A DNA stretch of 7,027 bases from Clostridiales bacterium (lineage in GTDB: Bacteria; Bacillota; Clostridia; WRLR01), in contig JAITSR010000416.1 of assembly GCA_031287655.1 (NCBI GenBank), positions 1 to 7,027 of the forward strand, given 5' to 3'. Under the pieces are notes generated by a model. It did not search any database and was not told where the DNA came from. It saw only the letters and a list, made by a program, of their open reading frames with translations. Positions 1 to 5,007 of the stretch are shown here, in pieces. The number at the start of each line of letters is the position of its first letter. Position 1 is the stretch's first letter. A program made the translations under genes and the position numbers.

Positions 1-3
1 GGG

Positions 4-154
4 CATCAATTCCCCAGTGGGGAATTGATGTGTCCCGCAAGGTTTCTGAATCGAACCCCTCTCATCTTCAGTGAAGGAAGGGGGAATCGGGGCGGAACCA
101 TAAGGTTCCCCTCGAAAGTTTGAAAGTCACGCCCAGCGCCGATGACTTTCAAAC
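4..154. repeat. Cluster of nested inverted repeats, gene-free
   Basis: Two perfect 12-bp inverted repeats flank this stretch. The first has arms 4-15 (CATCAATTCCCC) and 19-30 around a 3-nt loop. The second has arms 118-129 (GTTTGAAAGTCA) and 143-154 around a 13-nt loop. Between them are a 6-bp hairpin (GGAACC 94-99 with GGTTCC 104-109) and an imperfect one near 57-84 whose tip is CTTCA-G-TGAAG (66-76). No T-tract follows any stem, so these do not look like ordinary terminators. Overlapping open frames here have biased composition and no protein-like content. It could be a dispersed palindromic element of the REP/MITE kind or a structured RNA; one copy cannot decide. Confidence 0.5.
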
Positions 155-240
155 TCATATTACCATAGTTGGAATTAAATGACAATACCAAAGTCAAAAA
201 AATCTTCTGCTCGCTTCCCGTACCGCGCAATGTGCTTTCT

Positions 241-303
241 GAATTGTGCATTGTGAATTGCACCCCGTGCATTGTGAATTGCGAATTGCGCATTGTGAAT
301 TGC
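241..303. repeat. Nine in-register heptamer tandem repeats
   Basis: Read in steps of seven from 241, the sequence is GAATTGT, GCATTGT, GAATTGC, ACCCCGT, GCATTGT, GAATTGC, GAATTGC, GCATTGT, GAATTGC. Eight of nine units fit G(A/C)ATTG(T/C). The fourth is divergent but keeps the register. The array ends 20 nt before the 3' end of the glycosyltransferase gene. Its 7-nt period makes adjacent open frames look like repetitive peptides, which are not believable genes. Heptanucleotide arrays are known as short tandemly repeated repetitive sequences in other bacteria; function is unknown. Confidence 0.8.
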
Positions 304-323
304 GCGGCTTTGGTCCCTCAACG

Positions 324-1547
324 TTAGAGAAGGATTTTTTGGATCACGCTCTTGCTCAGGATGTACTTTTTGCCGAGCAGGTCCCACTCGTAGAGCGTGT
401 TCTGATAGGCGCGCTCAATGTTTTTCGCGAACTGCGCCGCGGAATTATCGGCTGCGGTTTCCCGCGCGTTCGCAATCAGCCGACTTCGGAAGGTTTCGTC
501 GCCCAAGACGCGCTCGAGCTTGGCGGGGATTTCCGCCTCGTCCGCAAACAGGCAGCCCGAATGGCCGTCCAAAATCAGTTTTTCCACGCTGCGGTCCTGT
601 CTCGCGAGCACCGGGACCCCCGCGGCCATCGCCTCGATGAACGTCAAACCCTGCGTCTCGCTCTGTGACGCGCTGACGAAAACGTCTCCGAGTTTATAGA
701 ACATCGCGATTTCGCTCCAAGGCCGCTCCCCCGCAAAAATGATATGCCCCCCGATCCCGCGGCCCCGCGCGAGCGTTTCGATCTCCTGCTTCCATGGCCC
801 GTTTCCGACCATCAGAAACTTTGTGCCGGGATGCGCCTTGATATACGCGGGCAGCTGCCGCACGACGCTGTCGATGTTCTTTTCGCGCGCGAGCCTGCCG
901 ACGTAGAGGATCACCTTGTCGCGCGGGCCGATCCCGAACTCCGCCTTTAGCGCGTCGATTTTTTCAGCGTCGCCGTCGGAGCGGCGGAACTGTTCAACGT
1001 CAATCCCGGTCGGGATCACCGAAATCGGCCTTTCGACGTTGTATTCGAGCAAGAGGTCCCGCGTCTTGTCCGTCGGCGTGACGACTGCGGAACAGCTGTT
1101 GCAGTAGATTCGACTGAAACGGCGCGCCATCTCCGCCGAAAAATGCGGCAGACGGCCTTTTGTGATATAGTGGACATAGTCCTCGTAGAGCGTGTGATAG
1201 GTGTGGAGGACGGGCTTGTTCAGCGCCGCGGCGATCAGCTTGCCAAACATGCCGAGCGAGAACTCCGTGTTCGTGTGAATGATGTCAAGATTGAGTTGGC
1301 TGATTTGGTGCGCGACGCTCTTTTTGTAAAACACGGCGACCCGGCGGGCCGGCAGAAAGACAAACGGCGCGCTCGGGAGCCGATAGGTGTGCTCGACGTC
1401 GGGCAGGCGCTTCATCGCCGGGTGAGAGCTCGTAAAAACATACACCGTGTGCCCGATCTTTTCCAACTCTCGCTTTAACAGCAGCACCGAGGTGGCGACG
1501 CCGTTGATCTCCGGGAAAAACGTGTCCGTAAATATCCCTGCGACCAT
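324..1547 (-). CDS. GT4-family glycosyltransferase, probable diacylglycerol glucosyltransferase type
   Basis: A 407-residue GT-B fold, family 4 retaining glycosyltransferase. The N-terminal half opens with the family's GIFTDTFFPEINGVATS motif (residues 4-20), including the glycine-rich acceptor-side loop. It continues with HTNTEFSLG (91-99) and HTYHTLYEDYVHY (115-127). The C-terminal half has the nucleotide-sugar binding signature YVGRLAREKN (215-224) and the E-x7-E motif, E297 and E305, in SETQGLTFIEAMA. This arrangement resembles the processive or monoglucosyl-diacylglycerol synthases of Gram-positive bacteria, which move a hexose from a nucleotide sugar to membrane diacylglycerol on the inner leaflet. 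No hydrophobic segments are seen, as expected for a peripheral membrane enzyme. The ATG start is preceded by AGAGGTG at 1558-1564. It appears to be a single-gene unit with its own promoter. The family call is firm, but the acceptor is inferred and another lipid or glycan is possible. Confidence 0.9.
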   Translation of the reverse strand: MVAGIFTDTFFPEINGVATSVLLLKRELEKIGHTVYVFTSSHPAMKRLPDVEHTYRLPSAPFVFLPARRVAVFYKKSVAHQISQLNLDIIHTNTEFSLGMFGKLIAAALNKPVLHTYHTLYEDYVHYITKGRLPHFSAEMARRFSRIYCNSCSAVVTPTDKTRDLLLEYNVERPISVIPTGIDVEQFRRSDGDAEKIDALKAEFGIGPRDKVILYVGRLAREKNIDSVVRQLPAYIKAHPGTKFLMVGNGPWKQEIETLARGRGIGGHIIFAGERPWSEIAMFYKLGDVFVSASQSETQGLTFIEAMAAGVPVLARQDRSVEKLILDGHSGCLFADEAEIPAKLERVLGDETFRSRLIANARETAADNSAAQFAKNIERAYQNTLYEWDLLGKKYILSKSVIQKILL

Positions 1548-1587
1548 TTCTTTTGTACACCTCTGGATTCAAAATGCGTTCACCTCA

Positions 1588-1616
1588 AGTATATCGGAGC
1601 TGCCTTAACATTTCAA
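1588..1616 (-). promoter_or_regulatory. Sigma-A-type promoter of the glycosyltransferase gene
   Basis: On the minus strand, TTGAAA (1611-1616) lies 17 bp upstream of TATACT (1588-1593). This is close to the TTGACA/TATAAT consensus with ideal spacing. The predicted transcript starts near 1581, giving a leader of about 30 nt before the ATG at 1547. Confidence 0.7.
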
Positions 1617-1648
1617 GAAGAAAATATTAAAAACAAATGAAGCGGCCC

Positions 1649-1733
1649 GCGTGAGCCATGCGTGATCCACGCGTGATCCTCGTCTGACTCGCGTATAACC
1701 CGCGTAATCCGCCCGTGATCCGCGCGATTCCGC
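1649..1733. repeat. Degenerate 11-nt tandem repeats, core GCGTGATCC
   Basis: Units begin at 1649 (GCGTGAGCCAT), 1660 (GCGTGATCCAC), 1671 (GCGTGATCCTC), 1691 (GCGTATAACCC), 1702 (GCGTAATCCGC), 1713 (CCGTGATCCGC) and 1724 (GCGATTCCGC). One decayed unit around 1680-1690 absorbs a 2-nt phase slip. The block lies between the two divergent promoters, of the glycosyltransferase and the tRNA, and outside both. A minus-strand open frame runs through it but is low-complexity and not credible as a gene. A related patch occurs at 2450-2498. Confidence 0.65.
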
Positions 1734-1749
1734 GCGCAATATTTTTTCC

Positions 1750-1778
1750 TTGCCAATTTCGGCGGTCTGGTGTATAAT
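1750..1778 (+). promoter_or_regulatory. Consensus sigma-A promoter for tRNA-Ser
   Basis: TTGCCA (1750-1755) and a perfect TATAAT (1773-1778) are separated by 17 bp. Transcription would start near 1785, leaving a 5' leader of about 60 nt before the mature tRNA at 1848. This fits the strong promoters typical of stable RNA genes. Confidence 0.75.
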
Positions 1779-1847
1779 TCCTCCTGAGCGCCGCATATTT
1801 GTGGATTCGCTTAAAAGTTGAATCATGGAACAGTGTTTTACCGCTAT

Positions 1848-1936
1848 GGAGAAGTACCCAAGTCGGCTGAAGGGGATGGTTTGCTAAACCATTAGTAGGG
1901 GCAACTCTAGCCCGGGTTCGAATCCCGGCTTCTCCG
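1848..1936 (+). tRNA. tRNA-Ser (anticodon GCU)
   Basis: The acceptor stem GGAGAAG (1848-1854) pairs perfectly with CTTCTCC (1929-1935), with discriminator G at 1936. The anticodon stem ATGGT/ACCAT (1876-1880 and 1888-1892) encloses loop TTGCTAA with anticodon GCT at 1883-1885, reading AGC and AGU codons. The long class II variable arm forms TAGGG-GCAA-CTCTA, and the T arm is CCGGG-TTCGAAT-CCCGG. The large variable arm is the serine identity hallmark. CCA is not encoded, so the 3' end must be added by the CCA-adding enzyme. The gene stands alone with its own promoter and terminator. Confidence 0.97.
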
Positions 1937-1947
1937 GAACAGGGAAC

Positions 1948-2000
1948 AAACGCGGGCCATCGCCGATGGTTTATCGTCGCCGGTGGCTCGCGTTTATTTT
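1948..2000 (+). terminator. Rho-independent terminator after tRNA-Ser
   Basis: A 15-bp stem pairs 1948-1962 with 1981-1995, with two G-U pairs. The 18-nt loop can fold a small CGAT/ATCG hairpin of its own. The stem runs directly into TTTATTTT (1993-2000). It lies 12 nt after the tRNA 3' end and should end the tRNA transcript before the VOC gene. Confidence 0.8.
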
Positions 2001-2004
2001 CATT

Positions 2005-2042
2005 ATGCGCAACTTGTTTTTTTACCGGATGCGCAACTTGTT
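2005..2042 (+). repeat. 14-bp direct repeat upstream of the VOC gene
   Basis: ATGCGCAACTTGTT occurs at 2005-2018 and again at 2029-2042, a 24-bp period, each followed by a T-rich segment. It fills the short interval between the tRNA terminator and the VOC ribosome binding site. No convincing -35/-10 pair is visible outside it, so it may contain the promoter or be a two-site operator. That role is inference. Confidence 0.55.
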
Positions 2043-2060
2043 ATTTATTGGAAGACTGAA

Positions 2061-2066
2061 AGAGGG
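2061..2066 (+). promoter_or_regulatory. Ribosome binding site deciding the VOC start
   Basis: AGAGGG lies 8 nt before the ATG at 2075. An in-frame GTG at 2066 would overlap this site and has no other Shine-Dalgarno sequence, so ATG 2075 is preferred. Confidence 0.65.
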
Positions 2067-2074
2067 TGCTGCAA

Positions 2075-2455
2075 ATGATTGAAGGAATCAAAATCGGTGA
2101 TATTGCCATCGACTGCAAGGAGAGGGAAAAACTGCGCGATTTTTACGCGGATCTGCTCGGCTGGGAGAAGCGCGTAATGTTTGGCTGCCCGGCCGTCGTC
2201 AGCGCGGAGGGCTTTACTCTTATATTTATGGAAACCGACTGCGAATATTGTCCTCCCGTATGGCCGGACGAGCCGGGTACGCAGCAAAAGCAAATGCACT
2301 TTAATTTTGAGGTCGCAAACTTGGCGCGCGCGGTCGCGGAGGCGGAAGGCCTCGGCGCAAAGCGGTCGGCCTCACAATTCGGCGGAGAGCATTTCGTCGT
2401 TATGCTCGACCCGGAGGGGCACCCGTTCTGCCTGTGCGCGCAGCATAAGGCGTGA
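2075..2455 (+). CDS. VOC-family (glyoxalase/bleomycin-resistance fold) protein
   Basis: A 126-residue cytosolic protein of the vicinal oxygen chelate superfamily, about the normal size for a single-domain member with two beta-alpha-beta-beta-beta modules. Module one begins IGDIAIDCKEREKLRDFYADLLGW (residues 7-30), with the usual strand then helix ending in LGW. Module two begins KQMHFNFEV (72-80), where H75 sits at a typical metal-ligand position. It ends with the hallmark DPEGHPFCLC (112-121), preceded by the FGGEHFV segment (102-108). VOC proteins range from glyoxalases and dioxygenases to drug-binding resistance proteins, and the substrate here cannot be read from sequence. The stop codon lies inside the first unit of a downstream GCGT repeat patch. 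No partner gene sits close enough to suggest a pathway. Confidence 0.88.
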   Translation: MIEGIKIGDIAIDCKEREKLRDFYADLLGWEKRVMFGCPAVVSAEGFTLIFMETDCEYCPPVWPDEPGTQQKQMHFNFEVANLARAVAEAEGLGAKRSASQFGGEHFVVMLDPEGHPFCLCAQHKA

Positions 2456-2498
2456 GTCGTTCGCGTAAATCAAGCGTGAACATCGGCGTGAGTCGTCA
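2450..2498. repeat. Second GCGT-type short repeat patch
   Basis: Four units starting with GCGT occur at 2450, 2463, 2474 and 2486 (spacings 13, 11 and 12). The first and last share the 12-mer GGCGTGAGTCGT (2449-2460 and 2485-2496). The units resemble the 1649-1733 array. The first overlaps the VOC stop codon. Confidence 0.5.
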
Positions 2499-2509
2499 GC
2501 CACATATGT

Positions 2510-2767
2510 TTGATAGAGGTAAAGAGCAAGGCGACTATTGACCGGAGCAGAGTTTTCAGGAATGAAGCCAGACACTTATATGATATGGAAGTCCTCAGAA
2601 ATATAGGAACTGATGAGACGTTTAAAGTAACGCGTGTCATTGCTTATATGGGCGAGACGACAGTGGTAAACAGTGAAACCGGCAATTTGCTACTTGTAAA
2701 CATTGAGGATTTGTTGGATCACTATGATGAATTTGAGGACTATTTTGACCGATTGACCGAAAGATGA
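2510..2767 (+). CDS. Small acidic hypothetical protein, start uncertain
   Basis: I do not recognise this family. From the TTG at 2510 it encodes 85 residues. It is rich in charged residues, with no signal peptide or membrane segment. The C-terminal third, NIEDLLDHYDEFEDYF (about 66-81), is a strongly acidic likely helix. The middle, TFKVTRVIAYMGETTVVNSETGNLLLV, alternates like beta strands. Composition looks like a genuine protein, and it ends 18 nt before a GNAT gene in the same direction, suggesting co-transcription. The start is weak: TTG 2510 has no Shine-Dalgarno sequence, and the next in-frame ATG (2585) also lacks one and would remove 25 plausible residues. The gene may therefore be 5'-truncated or poorly translated. 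It is visibly more A+T-rich than the flanking genes. Confidence 0.6.
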   Translation: MIEVKSKATIDRSRVFRNEARHLYDMEVLRNIGTDETFKVTRVIAYMGETTVVNSETGNLLLVNIEDLLDHYDEFEDYFDRLTER

Positions 2768-2770
2768 CAA

Positions 2771-2779
2771 AAGGGGAGG
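2771..2779 (+). promoter_or_regulatory. Strong ribosome binding site of the GNAT gene
   Basis: The purine run AAGGGGAGG ends 6 nt before the ATG at 2786. It fixes that start and lies in the 18-nt gap after the preceding gene. Confidence 0.75.
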
Positions 2780-2785
2780 GTTCCG

Positions 2786-3664
2786 ATGCGGTTTAATTTG
2801 TATAATGATGTCAAATTATTTTTTCAGGACACCTACGACATTCTGATGCGCCATGAAGCGCAGAACTTAATTCCGTTGGGGAATGTCATCATCGGCAATG
2901 AAGGCAAAGATAAAACAGACTGGCGGGACCCTGCTAACTGGTTCATGGCCACTGTTTCGGACGACACGGGAATCCGCTTGACCGCAATCATGACGCCGCC
3001 GTATAACCTGACGCTGTACGCGACTGATAATCAAAACGATCATGAGGCGGTTGCCTGCCTGATTGCCGGAATATCAAAAAACAATTTTGCGCTCGCGGGG
3101 GTGATGGCGGAGAACACTTTGGCCGAAAGTTTTGCGCGGGCGTACACGGCTGATAAGGGTACGAAGTATTCTATCAATAAAAGCCAGCGGATTTATGAAC
3201 TGCTAAAAGTAAATCCCGGCATTTCTTCTGTTGGTCATTTGCGTGCAGCGCAAGAAAATGACATGGCGTTTATACCCTATTGGATCGAGGGATTCAATAG
3301 CGATTGTTTTGGGACAGCCCCGTCTGTACATCGTGATGCGGAACGCTATCTCTATCACATTTCGACGGGGAAACTTTTTATCTTGACGGATAACGGCACA
3401 CCCGTTTCGATGGCAAACATCAGTAGGGAAATGCGATCAGTCTGCGGTGTCAATTACGTTTACACACCGCCATATTTTCGCGGCAAAGGATACGCGACTT
3501 CTTGCGTGGCCGCCGTCAGCCGTATAATATTGGAACGCGGTTTTTCCAAGTGCGTGCTGTACACCGATTTGGCAAATTCAACTTCCAACAGTATTTATCA
3601 AAAAATCGGCTACAAGCCAATTTGTGATTCTTTGGAAATCAAGTTTAACCCGACTTTCGACTAA
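2786..3664 (+). CDS. GNAT-family N-acetyltransferase
   Basis: A 292-residue protein, about twice a minimal GNAT domain. The C-terminal half carries the acetyl-CoA binding signature: strand VNYVYTPPYF (223-231) followed by RGKGYA (232-237), the R/Q-x-x-G-x-G/A pyrophosphate loop, and helix TSCVAAVSRIIL. The downstream motif B segment is LYTDLANSTSNSIYQKIGYKPI (258-279), with the familiar N-x-x-S-x-x-x-Y-x-x-x-G-Y pattern. The N-terminal half (1-150) is less conserved and looks like the diverged first domain seen in two-domain GNATs of the FR47-like type. It should transfer an acetyl group from acetyl-CoA to an amine, substrate unknown. It follows the small unknown gene, probably in one transcript, and shares its A+T-leaning composition, which hints at transfer as a pair. 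Its stop codon overlaps the T-tract of a terminator acting on the opposite strand. Confidence 0.9.
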   Translation: MRFNLYNDVKLFFQDTYDILMRHEAQNLIPLGNVIIGNEGKDKTDWRDPANWFMATVSDDTGIRLTAIMTPPYNLTLYATDNQNDHEAVACLIAGISKNNFALAGVMAENTLAESFARAYTADKGTKYSINKSQRIYELLKVNPGISSVGHLRAAQENDMAFIPYWIEGFNSDCFGTAPSVHRDAERYLYHISTGKLFILTDNGTPVSMANISREMRSVCGVNYVYTPPYFRGKGYATSCVAAVSRIILERGFSKCVLYTDLANSTSNSIYQKIGYKPICDSLEIKFNPTFD

Positions 3665-3697
3665 AAAAGCTGGAACCCTTCTGTGGCAAGGGTTCTG
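3663..3697 (-). terminator. Terminator of the aldo/keto reductase gene
   Basis: A perfect 8-bp stem (GAACCCTT 3673-3680 with AAGGGTTC 3688-3695), extendable by wobble pairs, has a 7-nt loop. On the minus strand a T6 tract (3663-3668) follows 4 nt after the stem. Plus-strand readout has no T-run, so it should act on the minus strand. It lies about 75 nt beyond the reductase stop and overlaps the TAA of the convergent GNAT gene. Confidence 0.65.
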
Positions 3698-3705
3698 AAA
3701 ACCGA

Positions 3706-3717
3706 TGCCATATGGCA
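3706..3717. repeat. 12-bp perfect palindrome between convergent genes
   Basis: TGCCATATGGCA is self-complementary and lies between the GNAT terminator-like hairpin and the reductase stop codon. It may be a protein-binding site or a minor hairpin in the reductase 3' UTR. No function is evident. Confidence 0.4.
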
Positions 3718-3772
3718 GTCACCGATTTGCGCATCTTTCGCCACCTTCCGCAACTTCCGCGTTTTTGAGATT

Positions 3773-4885
3773 TCAGTGATCCAGATCCCGGGCGATCGCC
3801 TCCATATGCCGAATGATTTCGATGTGCTGCGGGCAGACCCGCTCGCAGCCGCCGCAGGCGATACAGTCGGAGGCCTTCCCGCTCGTTCGCGTCTCAAGCC
3901 CATAGCGGCCCTTCGCGTCGCCGCCATAAACAAGCTGCCTGTTATACGCCGCGAAGATATGCGGGATACGCAGATTCTTGGGACAGACTTCCATGCAGTA
4001 TTCACAGGCCGTACAGGGGATGCCCGGAACCTCGCTGATCGCCTTCCTCGCGTTTTCAATGACCTCGCGCTCGCGTTTGTCGAGCGGCTTGAAATTTTCC
4101 ATATATGAAACGTTGTCCCGCATTTGCTCGATCGTCGACATGCCGCTCAGCACCGTGATGAGGTTGTCCAGAGAGGCCGCGAAACGAATCGCCCACGATG
4201 CCGGGGAGGCGCTTGGGTCGGCTGCCGCGAAGATTTTTTTGACGCTGTCCATCGGATCCGCCAAAAGCCCGCCCTTGACCGGCTCCATGACGACGACCGG
4301 CTTTTTGTGCTTCAACGCGGCCTCGTAGCATTTTCGCGCCTGAATCGTGGGGCTCTCCCAGTCGTCGTAATTCAGCTGGAATTGGACAAACTCCATCTCC
4401 GGGTGCTCGGTCAGGGCTTTGTCGACCGCGTCCGCGCTGTCATGGATCGAAAAACCGATGTGCCGCACAAGCCCTTTTTCCTTCAGTTCACGGACATAAT
4501 CCCACATGCCGAAGTCGTCAAAGACTTGAGTGCGGGCGTCGCCGAGATTGTGGAGCAGATAGTAATCGATATAGCCCGCCCCCGTGCGCGCAAGCGATGT
4601 GTATATCATTTGCTTTGCCTCTTGCTCGGTCTTGACAAGCCACACCGGACACTTTGTCGCGATCTGGAAGCTCTCGCGCGGATAGCGGTCGACGACCGCG
4701 GTTTTGATCGCCTCCTCGGACTGGCCGCCGATATAGGCCCACGAGGAATCAAAATAGCTAAAGCCCTTGGACATAAACAGATCGACCATCGCCTTTGTCT
4801 GTTCGATGTCGACGTCTTTGCCGATCATCGGCAGCCGCATCAGTCCAAAGCCCAATTTTGGAATGTTCTCGCCCAAATACCCCAT
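3773..4885 (-). CDS. Aldo/keto reductase with C-terminal 2x[4Fe-4S] ferredoxin domain
   Basis: A 370-residue fusion of an aldo/keto reductase TIM barrel and a bacterial ferredoxin-like tail. The barrel carries the catalytic tetrad of the superfamily: D46 and Y51 in FDSSWAYIGG, K78 in ATKCP, and H112 in YYLLHNLG. Later strands include GFSIHDS (144-150) and VVVMEPVKGG (197-206). The tail has two cysteine motifs, C291-x2-C294-x2-C297-x3-C301-P and C341-x2-C344-x2-C347-x3-C351-P, each able to hold a 4Fe-4S cluster. Such fusions are common in anaerobic Clostridia. They are thought to couple carbonyl or enone reduction to iron-sulfur electron transfer, but physiological substrates are mostly unknown. 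All catalytic and cluster residues are present, so the gene looks intact. AGGAGG (4899-4904) precedes the ATG at a rather long 13 nt. It is monocistronic, with its own promoter and terminator. Confidence 0.93.
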   Translation of the reverse strand: MGYLGENIPKLGFGLMRLPMIGKDVDIEQTKAMVDLFMSKGFSYFDSSWAYIGGQSEEAIKTAVVDRYPRESFQIATKCPVWLVKTEQEAKQMIYTSLARTGAGYIDYYLLHNLGDARTQVFDDFGMWDYVRELKEKGLVRHIGFSIHDSADAVDKALTEHPEMEFVQFQLNYDDWESPTIQARKCYEAALKHKKPVVVMEPVKGGLLADPMDSVKKIFAAADPSASPASWAIRFAASLDNLITVLSGMSTIEQMRDNVSYMENFKPLDKREREVIENARKAISEVPGIPCTACEYCMEVCPKNLRIPHIFAAYNRQLVYGGDAKGRYGLETRTSGKASDCIACGGCERVCPQHIEIIRHMEAIARDLDH

Positions 4886-4956
4886 ACGTTTCTTTTATCC
4901 TCCTTTATTTCCCGCCTTATCTTACATCAGCGGCAGCGTCATCATCACTTCGCTCC

Positions 4957-4985
4957 AGAATATCACCCTATTTTGCGCAAATCAA
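4957..4985 (-). promoter_or_regulatory. Putative reductase promoter with TTTGCGCAAA palindrome
   Basis: On the minus strand TTGATT (4980-4985) and TATTCT (4957-4962) are 17 bp apart, each matching four of six consensus bases. The 10-bp palindrome TTTGCGCAAA (4972-4981) lies in the spacer and touches the -35 box, where a repressor could block polymerase. Both assignments rest on pattern alone. Confidence 0.45.
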
Positions 4986-5007
4986 GGCCATTTTGGAAAC
5001 GAATTAT

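Noticed and set aside
6..668. Several open frames over the first 670 nt
   Set aside because: They are built from the heptamer repeats and inverted repeats or are antisense to the glycosyltransferase; the repetitive peptides simply reflect the 7-nt DNA period.
1649..1733. Possible CRISPR array
   Set aside because: Units are only about 11 nt with no unique spacers, and no cas-like gene is present.
1605..1826. Minus-strand open frame of 73 codons over the 11-nt repeats
   Set aside because: Low-complexity Arg/Ser/Ala sequence caused by the repeats. It overlaps both divergent promoters and lacks a ribosome binding site.
1848..2498. tRNA-Ser as an integration site for a mobile element
   Set aside because: No integrase gene and no duplicated tRNA 3' end are seen in the window; the repeats around it do not match the tRNA.
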